From contig JAKUCV010000897.1 of assembly GCA_028386065.3 (NCBI GenBank), positions 40,679-104,678 on the forward strand: a stretch of DNA of 64,000 nucleotides. Direction: 5' to 3'. The DNA is from Turnera subulata (lineage: Eukaryota; Streptophyta; Magnoliopsida; Malpighiales; Passifloraceae). Under the pieces are notes generated by a model. It was not told where the DNA came from and ran no database searches. It saw only the letters and a list, made by a program, of their open reading frames with translations. The position numbers and the translations under genes were made by a program. Below are positions 42,486 through 53,958 of the stretch, one piece after another. Each line of letters opens with the position of its first letter. The stretch's first letter is position 1.

Positions 42486-45258
42486 CAATAAGTAAATCAA
42501 GATCGCAATCCTGCTCGCAATCCCCTATGTGTACTTGAATCGATTTAAAAAATTGAACAAAGGATGATGATGCCTATACGTGGTTCATCGCAAATACAAT
42601 GCACATGTAAAAAATTTTCCCTTTCAAAAGCACAAATTCAATGTAAAAGAATATTCTATTTGTCATGTTGAAATATGGGATTTCGGGTGAGCTTGATCCA
42701 CGCGTCTTTAGTTTTGACAGGATGCTCTTGATTCCTGGCAGGTCTTTTTTATCAATTAGGTCCTTAAGATTTGGGTTGTGACCCCAAGGACCATCCGAGC
42801 TTGAAGAGAATATTAAGGTGAGGGTGGGTGAGAGTGAGTTTTCCTGGTATCTCTCTTGTGTCTTGAAAGGGGCTCTCAGCACCTTTAAATACTTTCTAAC
42901 ACTTTGTTCTTTAAATACGCATGTTTCACTTGTCTTTTGTGTCACTTAGCTGAATGATCTATCTCGTCTAGGTCCTTAGCTGAATGACTTGGCTCCTCAA
43001 GATTTTTAGCTGGACCAAGGGATAATATCCTAACAGGCGAAAATTTGGTATTTTGAAGTTTCAAGAGTTCAAACTTCTTGAACACTCGACGAAACAACTA
43101 GCCTTATATGGAACATATGGTCTCATTTCACTCCAAGCCTTATAGTCGATTGAAGTTTTAATGGGTATTTATGATGGTTGTGGGTAATCAATGGATTCGA
43201 GGTGCTTTTCTAAAAAAATGAGGCTGATAATAGTTGATGTTAATGGTAGGTGGAAGGGTAAGAAGGGCGTATGCTTTATTCCCATGCCTCTGAATTTCTG
43301 AAGTTTTGCCTCTATGTAGGAAGAGGACTTCAAGGTCAAAGAGAAAGCAGCCATGAAGGAAGCAAAGAAGAAGAGGATTAAGGCTAAGAAGGGTGGCAAG
43401 AAGAAATAGAAGAAGAGTATAAAGAAGGGCAACAAAAAGAATTGAAAACCTAAAAGGTTAATGGAACTAAAGAACTTACAAATATAGAAAGCAGATATAG
43501 GATACATTTCTTTTCTTTTTTTGACTATGGGTGTTTCCACTGCATTGATTTAATGTCATGCTTTCACTTTCATATTAAATTGATTTGAACTATGAGCACA
43601 CACATCCTAAAAACACAGACAGAACAAAAGAAGAACAAGAGAAAGGAATAGTATCAGGTGCTCGAAGCATTGGCTTCCCCGCGAGTAAGGTTCTGATTAA
43701 GCCCTTTTTATACTAAATTTTTTATATTATCTATGAATTTTCTTATTTAAATTATAATTTAAATTATAAAAGAGATGTAACACAAATATGTATTCAATGA
43801 ATAAAAATACACAAAGTATATAGTACTTTCTAAGGTGTAGAGTATACTTCTATAAATAAAAAAAGTGTTCAAATTTATATCTAAATATTTTACAAAAGTC
43901 TTAGGTAGCATTTTATACCATGCATCATTTAAACATTTTTGAAAAATATTTCCAATAAGAAGCATCATCGTTACAAAACAACATTAAAAAAAATCATAAA
44001 CATCATTCCTCGACTTCCTAAACATCATAAGAGGTAACTTCTTTCTAGTCTTGCCATCCTTCAAACTACTTTTTTGGCTTCTCCTTCTCCTCCTCCTCTT
44101 GCAGCAACCAAAAAAACTTTCAAACGTAAAACAATGAGTGAGCTACTACTGTGGAGATAAGGAGGCTACGATCAATGGGTTGCATACCGCTTATCGCCTT
44201 CATGCTCGACAAGTTGGGAATGCATTCCCTTGTCAACGTCTTCAGCTCTTCCATAACGACCTATTAGGAAGGAAGAGGAAGAAATCAACGTTTGCCCTTA
44301 TTGGAGCAGTAGCCACAGTGGAGGAGTGGGCTGGGGAGGGTTGGGCCGGCGCATAGAGGACAGGAGGAGGAGGATCGGGTGGCTAAGGCACAGAACCAGA
44401 ACATTTTGGGAGTTTGGTGGTTTGATATGATGGTGTCAATGTTTATCTACTTTTTTTTCAAGAAGTTTTTCAAAAAAAAAAAATGAACCTGTATGTGTTA
44501 TATGAGAAGGGGGCCACATGAGGAGGAAGAAAGATAGTTGGCTACCAAGTGTCTTACCACGTTTTATCTTTATAATTTAATTTAATAGTAATTTTTTTGC
44601 CATTAATAGAATTTTAGTTTGCTGGTTCACTCGCTGTTGCCGTTGTTTTCCAACTCGGTTTCAATCCCTTGAATATATAATCTCATTTTTCTGGTTATGG
44701 TTTTTAAAGTAATTAAGAACAATTGTCATTCACTGCAACTTTTTTGTTTAACTTCTTACTAAATGTCAGATGTTCAACTTAAAACCCTTGTGTTACAAAA
44801 TTTAAATTATAAATCTTAAATTCATATATTTATTCTTTAAATTTTATATCTTAAAATTCTTAAACTTTATCCATGTTTGGTATCAATTCCATCTGTGAAA
44901 TAAAAATAATTTTATCATTTATACACATTTGTAGTTTTGTAATAAGAAACTCATTTTGAATCTGATAACTACTCTACCAAACAGGCCTAAGGATCTTAAA
45001 ACCGAAATATTAAATCCTAAAAATTAACTCAATCTAAAAATTCTTAACCCTAAAACTCTTTAAAAATACACTGTAATTTGGGCTGGCAACTTCAGGTTCT
45101 TCACTCAAGAAAAGTATGAGCCCAAACTTCAGGTTCATTTTGGGCCATTAGATTTATTTGCAAAAGGGCGAGGGCCCAAACCCGAACGATAGCTCGCCAA
45201 CCTAATAAGGTTGTGCCGTTCAGCATCAGTTAGAGAGACAGAGAGAGAGAGAGCGACA
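42486..45258. other. Intergenic, 2.8 kb, no supported gene
   Basis: AT-rich, with long AT stretches at 43740-43990 and 44740-45060. On plus, a Lys-rich open stretch at 43319-43408, preceded by an acceptor-like TATGTAG and ended by TAG, could be a relic last exon of an unidentified basic protein. The piece near 44690-44725 repeats DNA from 36965-37050. Short ORFs (e.g. 44138-44356) have no domain. A (GA)n run at 45234-45254 precedes the next gene. Confidence 0.5.
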
Positions 45259-46258
45259 ATGGTCGGCAAGGGGAGGAGGCGGAGAGAGAAGAACTATAGG
45301 GCGGCGCACGGCGGCCACCACTCGGTACTCCCTCCCCCACCTAAACCCAGCCAAGTCGACGCCCTCCCTTCCAAGCTCCGCCACATCATGTCCTTCTCTT
45401 CCAAGCCTCCAAATCCCACCTTCGACAAGGACAAACGAGCTGATCGAGTAATTAACCGCCGCCACTTTCCTTATTTCCTTTTTTTTTTTTTTCCTTTCTT
45501 CTCTGTAACCAACCAACACCGAAAAGCTCACAATCGTCAATTTTTTTTTTTTGTTACAGAAACGGCCCCGGGAGGAGTCGATCAAAGGCGACGAGAGCAG
45601 CGACCGCGAGCATTTCGTGACCAGTGAAACCGTAAATCTTAGCGGTGATACTTCGCCTGGAAATGTAAACGAAGAGGAGGAGACGAAGAAGAAGAAGAAG
45701 AGGAAGAGGAGTCAAGTGGATGACCTTCGGTTTGTAGCGGAGTTGAATAAGACCAGAGGCAGTGAGAAAAGGAAGGAGCGCAAGAAGAAGTAATTGGACA
45801 CCGTTTGCCAAAACCCTAGAAAGCGTGTTTTGTTGGGGGTTATAGTTGATTTACGGTTTTAATTGAATGAATTATGCAGGTATTTGGAAGCAAAGAAGAA
45901 AAAGCACAAGAAATCCTCCTCAACGGGAGAAGATAATTTGGATTTCCCTGGGCGCGAGAAAATCAAATTCGGAGATGTCGTCCAAGCTCCGCCGAAGCTA
46001 ACCAGTGTTCCTAAGGTAATTAACTGCCTCCTCTGTTTATTTAAGATGTCACTAATTAACAATTAATTAATTAGAGAGGTTGTGGTTATTCATCAAATAA
46101 CAATTAAGTTATTTATTATGCTGCAGAAGCACGCACACGATGCATCCCAAGAGAGGCTGCGGTTACAGGCGATTGAGGCCTACAGGAAACGCAGAGGATG
46201 GGGCTCCAGGCCAGGGCTTCAGCTTCCTTCTGTCATGGCTCCTCCGCCGTTAATGTGA
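45259..46258 (+). CDS. Small basic coiled-coil protein, CCDC137-like
   Basis: Four exons: 45259-45447, 45560-45789, 45880-46015 and 46127-46258, all GT-AG and in phase, giving 228 aa. The start MVGKGRRRREKNYRAAH is very basic. The middle has an acidic then Lys-rich cluster (EEEETKKKKKRKR), followed by a helical KYLEAKKKKHKK. The signature IKFGDVVQAPPKLTSVPK is what I associate with the CCDC137 family, which is nucleolar in animals. The tail is ERLRLQAIEAYRKRRGW. Its place between the BEACH and CYP704 genes matches my memory of Arabidopsis At2g45520, a coiled-coil protein. A nucleolar location is likely from the composition; the function is unproven. Confidence 0.75.
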
Positions 46259-46859
46259 TTCGATCATAGATTAGTTTCAGTCTTACTTATTTAGTCTTAT
46301 GTGTTGTTGTGCATGGTTTACACAGTTCATGATAGTTGAACAGTGTCATCTCTGTTTTGCAACCCACTTTTTTGCTGGAATTTGCCAGAGTTTTGATTAG
46401 ATGAATGTGGGTATAGGATGACATGGAGTTGATGCTTGGTTGTGAATTTTGTAGCCCCTTTCTTGGAATGTAATGGCGCTATACCATCTTCACATCTATA
46501 CCATTACTTTTGCATAAAAGGAAGGAATTGTGATGTCTCAGTGATAGCAGCTATTTAACTAAGTTTCATTTGATGATCTTCAACGTTACTTTATCTGATT
46601 TGTATATTCACGGCTGGAGTTTCATTTTACGCAACTCGCTGTTATCCAACAGCGCTGTTGATGTTTCAGTGACAGTATGAATCTGGAAAGGGGTATCTTT
46701 TGTTATTCAATGACAGGTTGAACATATAAAGGAAAATTGCATATTTTGTAGGCTGAGCATTACAGAAATAAGCTGTTGCTTGGATGATAGCTGTGCTGTT
46801 ACTAGATAAAGGTGTTGCGTGGTTTCACTTGATCACGGAAGAAACCAGTACAGAGCTAA
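46259..46859. other. 3' flank of the CCDC137-like gene and of P450 P1
   Basis: Two convergent 3' ends share this 600 bp. From about 46675 (GAATCTGGAAA...) it is homologous to 50405 onward, the 3' flank of P2, which marks the left limit of the P1/P2 tandem duplication. Confidence 0.6.
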
Positions 46860-49210
46860 CTATTGCAGTCTGTGGAAGGCATGAACATGTAGGCCTCCAT
46901 CAACATGGAGATTAATCATTGTCCTGTAGTTGACAGGCTTCTTTTCATCACTGAGTTTGAAAGTGAAGCAGCTCAGCAAGACTGCTGAGAAGATCTTCAT
47001 CTGTCTATATGCAAACTCCTTCCCAAGACACACTCGAGGCCCTGCCTGTTAATAAGTAGAAACTTGATTTAGTTTCTGGGTCCTTTAGATCCCACAATAA
47101 TGAAGATTTTGCTGAAATTGAAGGTAGAAGATAGTGATGATTACATAGCTTGAGACGACCACTTCTTGATGGTTAACCAACAGGATTATGCAAAACTTTT
47201 TTTTTTTTTTTCCAACTAACCTGGAAGGCTGTAAACTTGAAAGGACTCTCTGGCTGAAATATGCCATCCTCACTAAGCCATCTCTCTGGTTTATATTCCT
47301 CCGCATCCTCGCCCCATATGAATTTCATCCTCCCCATTGCGTAAGGCTGGTAGGAAACCATGTCTCCTTTCCTCACGCTAAATCCATCAGGCAGTGTATC
47401 ATCAGAAAGGCAAATCTTTGCATCCTGTTATCAAATTACAGGACATGATTTAACACTGCAGCAACTAGCCAAATCTCTCTGTTAGAGTCTAAAGAAAGGT
47501 GTTTCCCATCACTACAAACGCAATCAGATTTTTTCTAAACAAGTAGTCATGGACTGGCCTGGTGGGGGGGAGATACTCTGGCAATGATTGCATCATAGGG
47601 AAGCAGATATACGACAGTGGACATAATTAAAACTTCTTACCACTGGAAGAGATGGATAAAGCCTGAGGGTTTCCGTTATAGCTGCATGAAGGTAATTCAT
47701 TTTCTCCAGAGCTTCTTCACTGATACAAGCAGCAACCTCTGTAAAATCAGAAACTGGTTTCATGTTAGTCACTTCTTTTATCTCTTTCGCAACCTTCTCC
47801 TTCACATCCGGGTGCTTGCATAGCATGTAAGTGAACCAAGACAGTGCGGCTGCTGTTGTGTCTTTTCCAGCAATCACAAAGTTAAGAATTATATCTCTCA
47901 AGTACTTTGGATCGGTCTCAGAGTCGGTCACCTGCAGAAACCTCGACAGAATGTCATCTTTTTTGACCTGCATCACCCATATAAGCAAGTAAATAAGGAG
48001 CCACTAAATATGGACAAAGCAAACTGCTACAGGGTACAGTTACTCACGGGGGAATCATCATCCTTGAGGTTGTGCATTTGCTGAGTTTTAATAGCAATTA
48101 GCTTATACACAAAATCATTAACCACTTTGACCTGTTTCTTTACTGTAGCTTCAGATCCAATGTTCAGAAACTTCTTCACCTTCCAGAAGACGTCAACATA
48201 TCGCCATAGAATCATTGCACTAGCATCATCAAAAGCATCGCTGAATTTGGCACCTTCTTCATCTGATCCACACATGGAGTCAAGTTCAACTCCGAACGCA
48301 ACTTTGAATATCGAATCCAAGGTCGATTTCATGAACAGATCCTAAGAAATATTAATGTTGGTTTACGAGGTTTGAAACAATGAGCAACAGGGATAATGCC
48401 TTGGGAAACATTGAACAAATTGAGGATTAATTACACAGACCTGTATATCCATTGACTGGTTTGACTTGGCAGCTGCAGACACTATTCTAGCAATTTTCAC
48501 CGCATTTCTCCTGAAAACAACACTGCTATAATCCCTCAACACCCTAGTGGAGAACTCGAAGCTGGAAACCTTTCTTTGCTGACGCCACTTGTCACCATCC
48601 ACTGCGAAAATACCATCACCTAAAAGATCCCTCAGGTTACTATAATTATACTCACCCTGCACAATGACAAAGCTATCAATGACCACAATTAAGGAAAAGT
48701 CAAACCAAAAGCTTCAGTCTGATAGAAACCGAGTCAAACCCTATAAATGAAGCTCCCCTAAGCTCATGTTCTACTCATGAATTTGTCAAGTGCTTATATG
48801 CTTCCATCTTTCACGTGATGGATGCAAACAAAATATGATAACTTAGCTGGACATCGAGTATGGATACATGAGGTACTTGCCTTGCCATAGTTCTCGAAGT
48901 TGGTTTTGAGTATGTACTCAACATTGGCCGGATCTGCAGTGTAAACTTCACTCCTACAAGGGGAGAGAAGCCTGTAGGTCTTGTGTTTACGGGCAAGGTC
49001 AGTCATGTAATGATGCAACCTGTTGAAGTTGAGAAGCTGGTGAAACATGGTACCAGCAACCGGGTGGTACTTCTTCTTCTTGGTTAGGTTCTTGCTCCAT
49101 TTTCTGGTGTTAGTTTGAAGTATTAGCAGCAGAGATAAGAGTAGAACTGAAGTTGTTATGATCATCAGGGACGTTATCGGGTTAAGCAAAAAATCCATCT
49201 GGGTCGCCAT
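46860..49210 (-). CDS. Cytochrome P450, CYP704 family, copy P1 (6 exons, intact)
   Basis: Exons 49210-48881, 48656-48441, 48341-48048, 47967-47641, 47424-47221 and 47045-46860; 518 aa, the normal P450 length. Residues ~12-32 form the ER membrane anchor. WRQQRK is the helix C motif, AGKDTT the oxygen-binding helix I motif, ETLR the K-helix, KPERW the PERF motif, and FQAGPRVCLG carries the heme Cys, with all key residues present. CYP704 enzymes of clan 86 omega-hydroxylate fatty acids; CYP704B makes sporopollenin precursors, and the substrate here is unknown. The start is MATQMDF. The first intron begins GC (AAG|GCAAGT), a non-canonical GC-AG intron. P2 is a close tandem copy. Confidence 0.92.
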
Positions 49211-50139
49211 GTCGATTCTCCAATATGGGGGTCAAACGAGAATAATAATGACTAAGCCTTCCTTTTATGCAATTTTTTCCCCCTTCGAAGTCAACTTTAA
49301 AGTATGTAGTAACTAGTTACTAGTTAGTAGATTTTGATAATGACTAAGCCTTTTATGTGTTTTTATCCTTCGAAATCAACCTCGAAAGTAAGTAGATGTT
49401 GACATTTCTTTACGAGGATCCTAAGAAATGATCAAGAAGAAAAATTTTTAAAGAAAACATAGGTACGCAAAAGAATACCGGGAAGACAGCCGTGCCTGAT
49501 ATTTATTTACGAGGAATCCTAAGAAGCAAGAATTTCAAAGAAAACTTAGCAACAAAACGAATACCTTGAAGACAGCCGTGTGTTCTTGATAAGCATCCTA
49601 AGTATTTATTTATATACAAAGAATTTAAAAGAAAACATACTCTTATATTGTTCTATAGTCGTTGGAGTTATATACTGTAAAGTTAGAGATTAAAATTAGG
49701 AATTCGCCCCATTGCGTGTCATTTTTTTCAAGCTTATATAAGCCTAGCTGTCTTTCAAACAAAACAAAAATGTTAAATTGGAAGGAATTACTATTTTTTT
49801 TTAAAAAAAAACAATGGGTTGGCAATGACACCATGAAACATTGGGTTTAGAAATGCGCCCCACGAAACATTGGGTTGGTATTGCAAGTCTTACTATTATG
49901 ATTCTTTTGAAAAAAAAATTTACTTGAAACTCCGTTGCCAATTAAAGCTGGATGATAAAGGTTAAAGATTGAGATTTCCATGGATGTGTGTGGCGTTGAA
50001 CATAATCTGTCCGTTTCTTGTGACACTCGATTGCTAATTGTTACACAACCATAAGCCCATTATAACCCAAAGGCTGTGGGGCTTTCAACCCATATACCTT
50101 CACAATCTAATGGTCTATTTGTTGGCCCACTTGGTTCTT
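49211..50139. other. P1 upstream region
   Basis: Homologous to the P2 upstream region (about 52850-53958), including repeated phrases of the form CATGAAACATTGGGTTGG at 49830-49880. No gene. P1 and P2 therefore probably share ancestral promoter sequence, although insertions distinguish the two. Confidence 0.55.
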
Positions 50140-50402
50140 TCACCTGGTAATAGTAACACAAAAAAGATCTCTGAAGAGTGAACATGATATTGTAAGTTAT
50201 GTTAAGTTGTGTCATCCCCCAATTTGAAGCGAAAGAATCTCAAGAGGGCCAAAGCTACAATCTTCATCTGTCTGTTAGCAAAATTCTGTTCCCAGGCAAA
50301 AGGTCCAAGCGTCCAACACAAAAATTTATAGTCTGTCTTTGACAAATTATTAGAATGCAAATTAAGTGAGAAACAAACATAAATTGCTATAAACTTGAAT
50401 GT
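50140..50402 (-). pseudogene. P450 relic: last exon, intron and first bases of exon 4 of a P3-like gene
   Basis: 50140-50310 matches the last exon of P3 (53959-54138), from the TCACCTGGTAATAG stop region to the heme-side border, with indels that break the frame. 50311-50402 matches P3 intron 4 and ends in CTATAAACTTGAATG, the start of P3 exon 4 (to about 54256). At 50403 homology switches abruptly to the 3' flank of P2. The piece is a by-product of the tandem duplication that made P1 and P2. Confidence 0.85.
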
Positions 50403-50600
50403 AGGGCATTATGAATCTGGAAAAGGATACCTTTTGTTATTCAATGACAGGATAAACCGATAGAGGAACATATTTTGTTGGCTGAGAATTACAGAACTGT
50501 ACAGAAATGTACTGTTGCTGGATAATAGCTTTTTTACTGATACTAGATAAAGGTGTCACATGATTTCACTTGATCATGGAAGAAGCCAGTACAGAGCTGA

Positions 50601-52846
50601 CTATTGCAGTCTGTGGAAGGCATTAACATGCAGGCCTCCATCAACATGGAGATTAATCATTGTCCTGTAATTGACAGGCTTCTTTTCATCACTGAGTTTG
50701 AAAGTGAAGCAGCTCAACAAGACTGCTGAGAAGATCTTCATCTGCCTATATGCAAACTCCCTACCAAGGCACACTCGAGGCCCTGCCTGTTAATAAGTAG
50801 AAACTTGATTTTAGTTTCTGGTTCGGTTACAATATTCCATAAAAAATGAAGGTTTTGCTGAAATTGGAGGTAGAAGTAAGTGATGATTATATAGCATGAG
50901 ACAACCACTTCTTGATTCTTAACCAACAGGATTATGCAAAACCTTTTTGTTTCAACTAACCTGGAAGGCTGTAAACTTGAAAGGGCTCTCTGGCTGAAAT
51001 ATGCCATCCTCATTGAGCCATCTCTCTGGTTTATATTCCTCTGCATCCTCACCCCATACGAACTTCATCCTTCCCATTGCATAAGGTTGGTAGGAAACCA
51101 TGTCTCCTTTCCTCACGCTAAATCCATCGGGCAGTGTATCATCAGAAAGGCAAATCTTTGCATCCTGTTATCAAATTACAGGACATGATTTAACACTGCA
51201 GCAACTAGCCAAATATTGCAGGAGCTAGTACTCATTGACTGGCTTGATGGGGCGAAGATACTCGCAATGATTGCATCGATCACAGATAAGCAGATATGCA
51301 ACAATGAACATAATTAAAGCTTCTTCTTAGTTCTTACCACTGGTACAGATGGATAAAGCCTGAGGGTTTCCGTTATAGCTGCATGAAGGTAATTCATTTT
51401 CTCCAGAGCTTCTTCACTGATACAAGCAGCAACCTCTGTAAAATCAGAAACTTGTTTCAAGTTAGTCACTTCTTTTATCTCTTTTGCAACCTTCTCCTGC
51501 ACATCCTGGTGCTTGCATAGCATGTAAGTGAACCAAGACAGTGCGGCTGCTGTTGTGTCTTTTCCAGCAATCACAAAGTTAAGAATTATATCTCTCAAGT
51601 ACTTTGGATTGGTCTCAGAGTCCGTCACCTGCAGAAACCTCGACAGAATGTCATCTTTCTTGACCTGCATCATCCATATAAGCAAGTAAGTATGGAGCCT
51701 GTAGAAATTTAACAAAGCAAACTGCTTCAGGGTATAGTAACTCACGGAGGAGTCATCATCTTTGGGGTTGCGCATTTGCTGAGTTTTGTTAGCAATTAGC
51801 TTATACACAAAATCATTAACCACTTTGACCTGTTTCCTTACTGTAGCTTCAGATCCAATGTTCAGAAACTTCTTCACCTTCCAGAAGACATCAACATACC
51901 GCCATAGAATCATTGCACTAGCATCATCAAAAGCAGTGCTAAATTTGGCACCTTCTTCATTTGATCCACACATGGAGTCGAGTTCAACCCCAAACACAAC
52001 TTTGAATATCGAATCCAAGGTTGATTTCATAAACAGATCCTAAGAAATAATTTTGGACCACAAGGCGTTAAAAACAATGAGCAACAGGGATGATGCCTAT
52101 TTGCCTTTCACATTGAACAAATTGAGGATTAATTACACAGACCTGTATATCCATTGACTGGTTTGACTTGGCAGCTGCGGACACTATATTAGCAAGTTTC
52201 ACCACATTTCTCCTGAAAACAACACTGCTATAATCCCTTAACACCCTAGTAGAGAACTCATAGCTGGAAACTTTTCTTTGCTGGCGCCACTTGTCACCAT
52301 CCACTGTGAAGATCCCATCACCCAAAAGATCGCTCAGGTTACTATAATTATAATCACCCTGCACAATGACAAAGCTTTCAATAACCAAATCAAGGAAAAG
52401 TCAAACCAAAAGCCTCAGTCTTTCACATAAAGGATGCAACCAAAATAAGAATGTAAAGCTAAATCTTATATCTGCATCATCCACATAAGCAAGTAATTGA
52501 GGATACATGAGGTACTTGCCTTGCCATAGTTCTCGAAGTTGGTTTTGAGTATGTACTCAACATTGGCCGGATCTGCAGTGTAAACTTCACTCCTAAAAGG
52601 GGAGAGAAGCCTGTAGGTCTTGTGCTTCCGGGCAAGGTCAGTCATGTAATGATGCAACCTATTGAAGTTGCGAAGCTGGTGAAGCATGGTACCAGCAACC
52701 GGGTGATACTTCTTCTTCTTTGTGTGGTTCTTGCTCCATTTTCTGGCCATAGCTTGAAGTATTAGCAGCAGAGACAAGAACAGAACTGAAGCTGTTATGA
52801 TCATCGCGGTTGTGGGATTAAACAAAAAACCCATCTGGGTTGCCAT
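50601..52846 (-). CDS. Cytochrome P450, CYP704 family, copy P2 (6 exons, intact)
   Basis: Exons 52846-52520, 52358-52143, 52039-51746, 51664-51338, 51164-50961 and 50786-50601; 517 aa. It is nearly the same as P1, including the GC-AG first intron, AGKDTT, ETLR, KPERW and the heme loop. One codon is missing near the N-terminus (MATQMGFLFNPTT). Differences from P1 are mostly conservative (GDYNYSNLSDLLGDGIFTVD versus GEYNYSNLRDLLGDGIFAVD). It presumably performs the same ER monooxygenase reaction. It is expressed from its own upstream region, not an operon. Confidence 0.92.
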
Positions 52847-53958
52847 GTCGATTCTTCAATATGGGTTTCAGACGAGGAACAGAACAGTGATTAGCCTTAG
52901 AGAGATACTGAGAAGACAGCAGTGTACGAGGAATACTAACAAATTATCAAGAAAGAAAATAAAGAAAAACATAGTAAGGAAAACAAATACTCCTAATATA
53001 TATATATATATATATATTCTATAGTCGTTGGAGTACACTGTATAAGTATATAAATTAAAATCAGGAACTCGCGCCGTTGCGTGCCATTGTTATCAAAGCT
53101 TTATTACGTATGGAGATTGACTTTTCTTGCAATTTGATCAGGCTGGCACGCAGAATACGGCGAATGTACCGTCGTTTTATAAGAAAATTTTCACTGAACA
53201 ACGTCAGGCTCATTAAAAATGATACGTCGTACCATCAACACGTCATTTTCATGGGAGAGCTATTCCTCTTTCTCTTCCTCGTAACCATTCATTTGGTTGA
53301 TATGTCACAGTCAAATTTATTGCTGCTGGAACTAGGAGAGCCTGCAATTTAGGCAACCAGTACTATTTCCAAACCATTAGGACAGAGATAGCTCCTCATT
53401 TAATCAAATATTAACGATGCCATTTATAAAATTCGTATCCAAGTTATTTTCACGGGTATTTGAAGCAATAATTAGTTCTAGTGTTCATTGAGACGGATAT
53501 ATTGAAACAAAACGAAATTGTTAGATTAGAAGTAATACTATTTTTGTTAAACAATGGGTTGGCAATAGCCCCCATGAAACATCTAGTTTGGCCATTGACC
53601 CTGTGAAACATTAGGGTTGGCAATGGCCCCATGAACATTGGTTTGACATTGGGCCCCATTAAACATTGGGTTGGTAATTGTATTGCCAGTCTTATTATTT
53701 ATGATTTTTTTTGTAAAAAAATTTACCTAAAAGTCCATTGCCAATTAAAGTTGGATGATAAAGGTTAAAGATTGAGATTTCCATGGATGTGGTGTGAACA
53801 TAATCTGTCTTTTGGTTGTGACACTCGATTGCTGCTAATTGCTACACAACCATAAATAATGGACCCGAAGAGCTCATTGTAACCCAAAGGCTGTGGGCTT
53901 TCAGATCACCATACCTTCACAATCTAATGGGCTTATTGTCCCACTTGGTTCTGCTTTT
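52847..53958. other. P2 upstream region with (TA)n
   Basis: A TA microsatellite lies at 52997-53018, about 150 bp upstream of the P2 ATG. The rest is AT-rich and homologous to 49211-50139. Repeated AAACATTGGGTTGG-like phrases occur at 53553-53675. Confidence 0.55.

Noticed and set aside
43319..43408. Lys-rich stretch as a real last exon
   Set aside because: Acceptor-like start and stop codon fit, but no upstream exon or family could be found; kept only as a possible relic.
44138..44356. 72-codon ORF near 44.2 kb
   Set aside because: No domain, no introns or conserved context; chance ORF.
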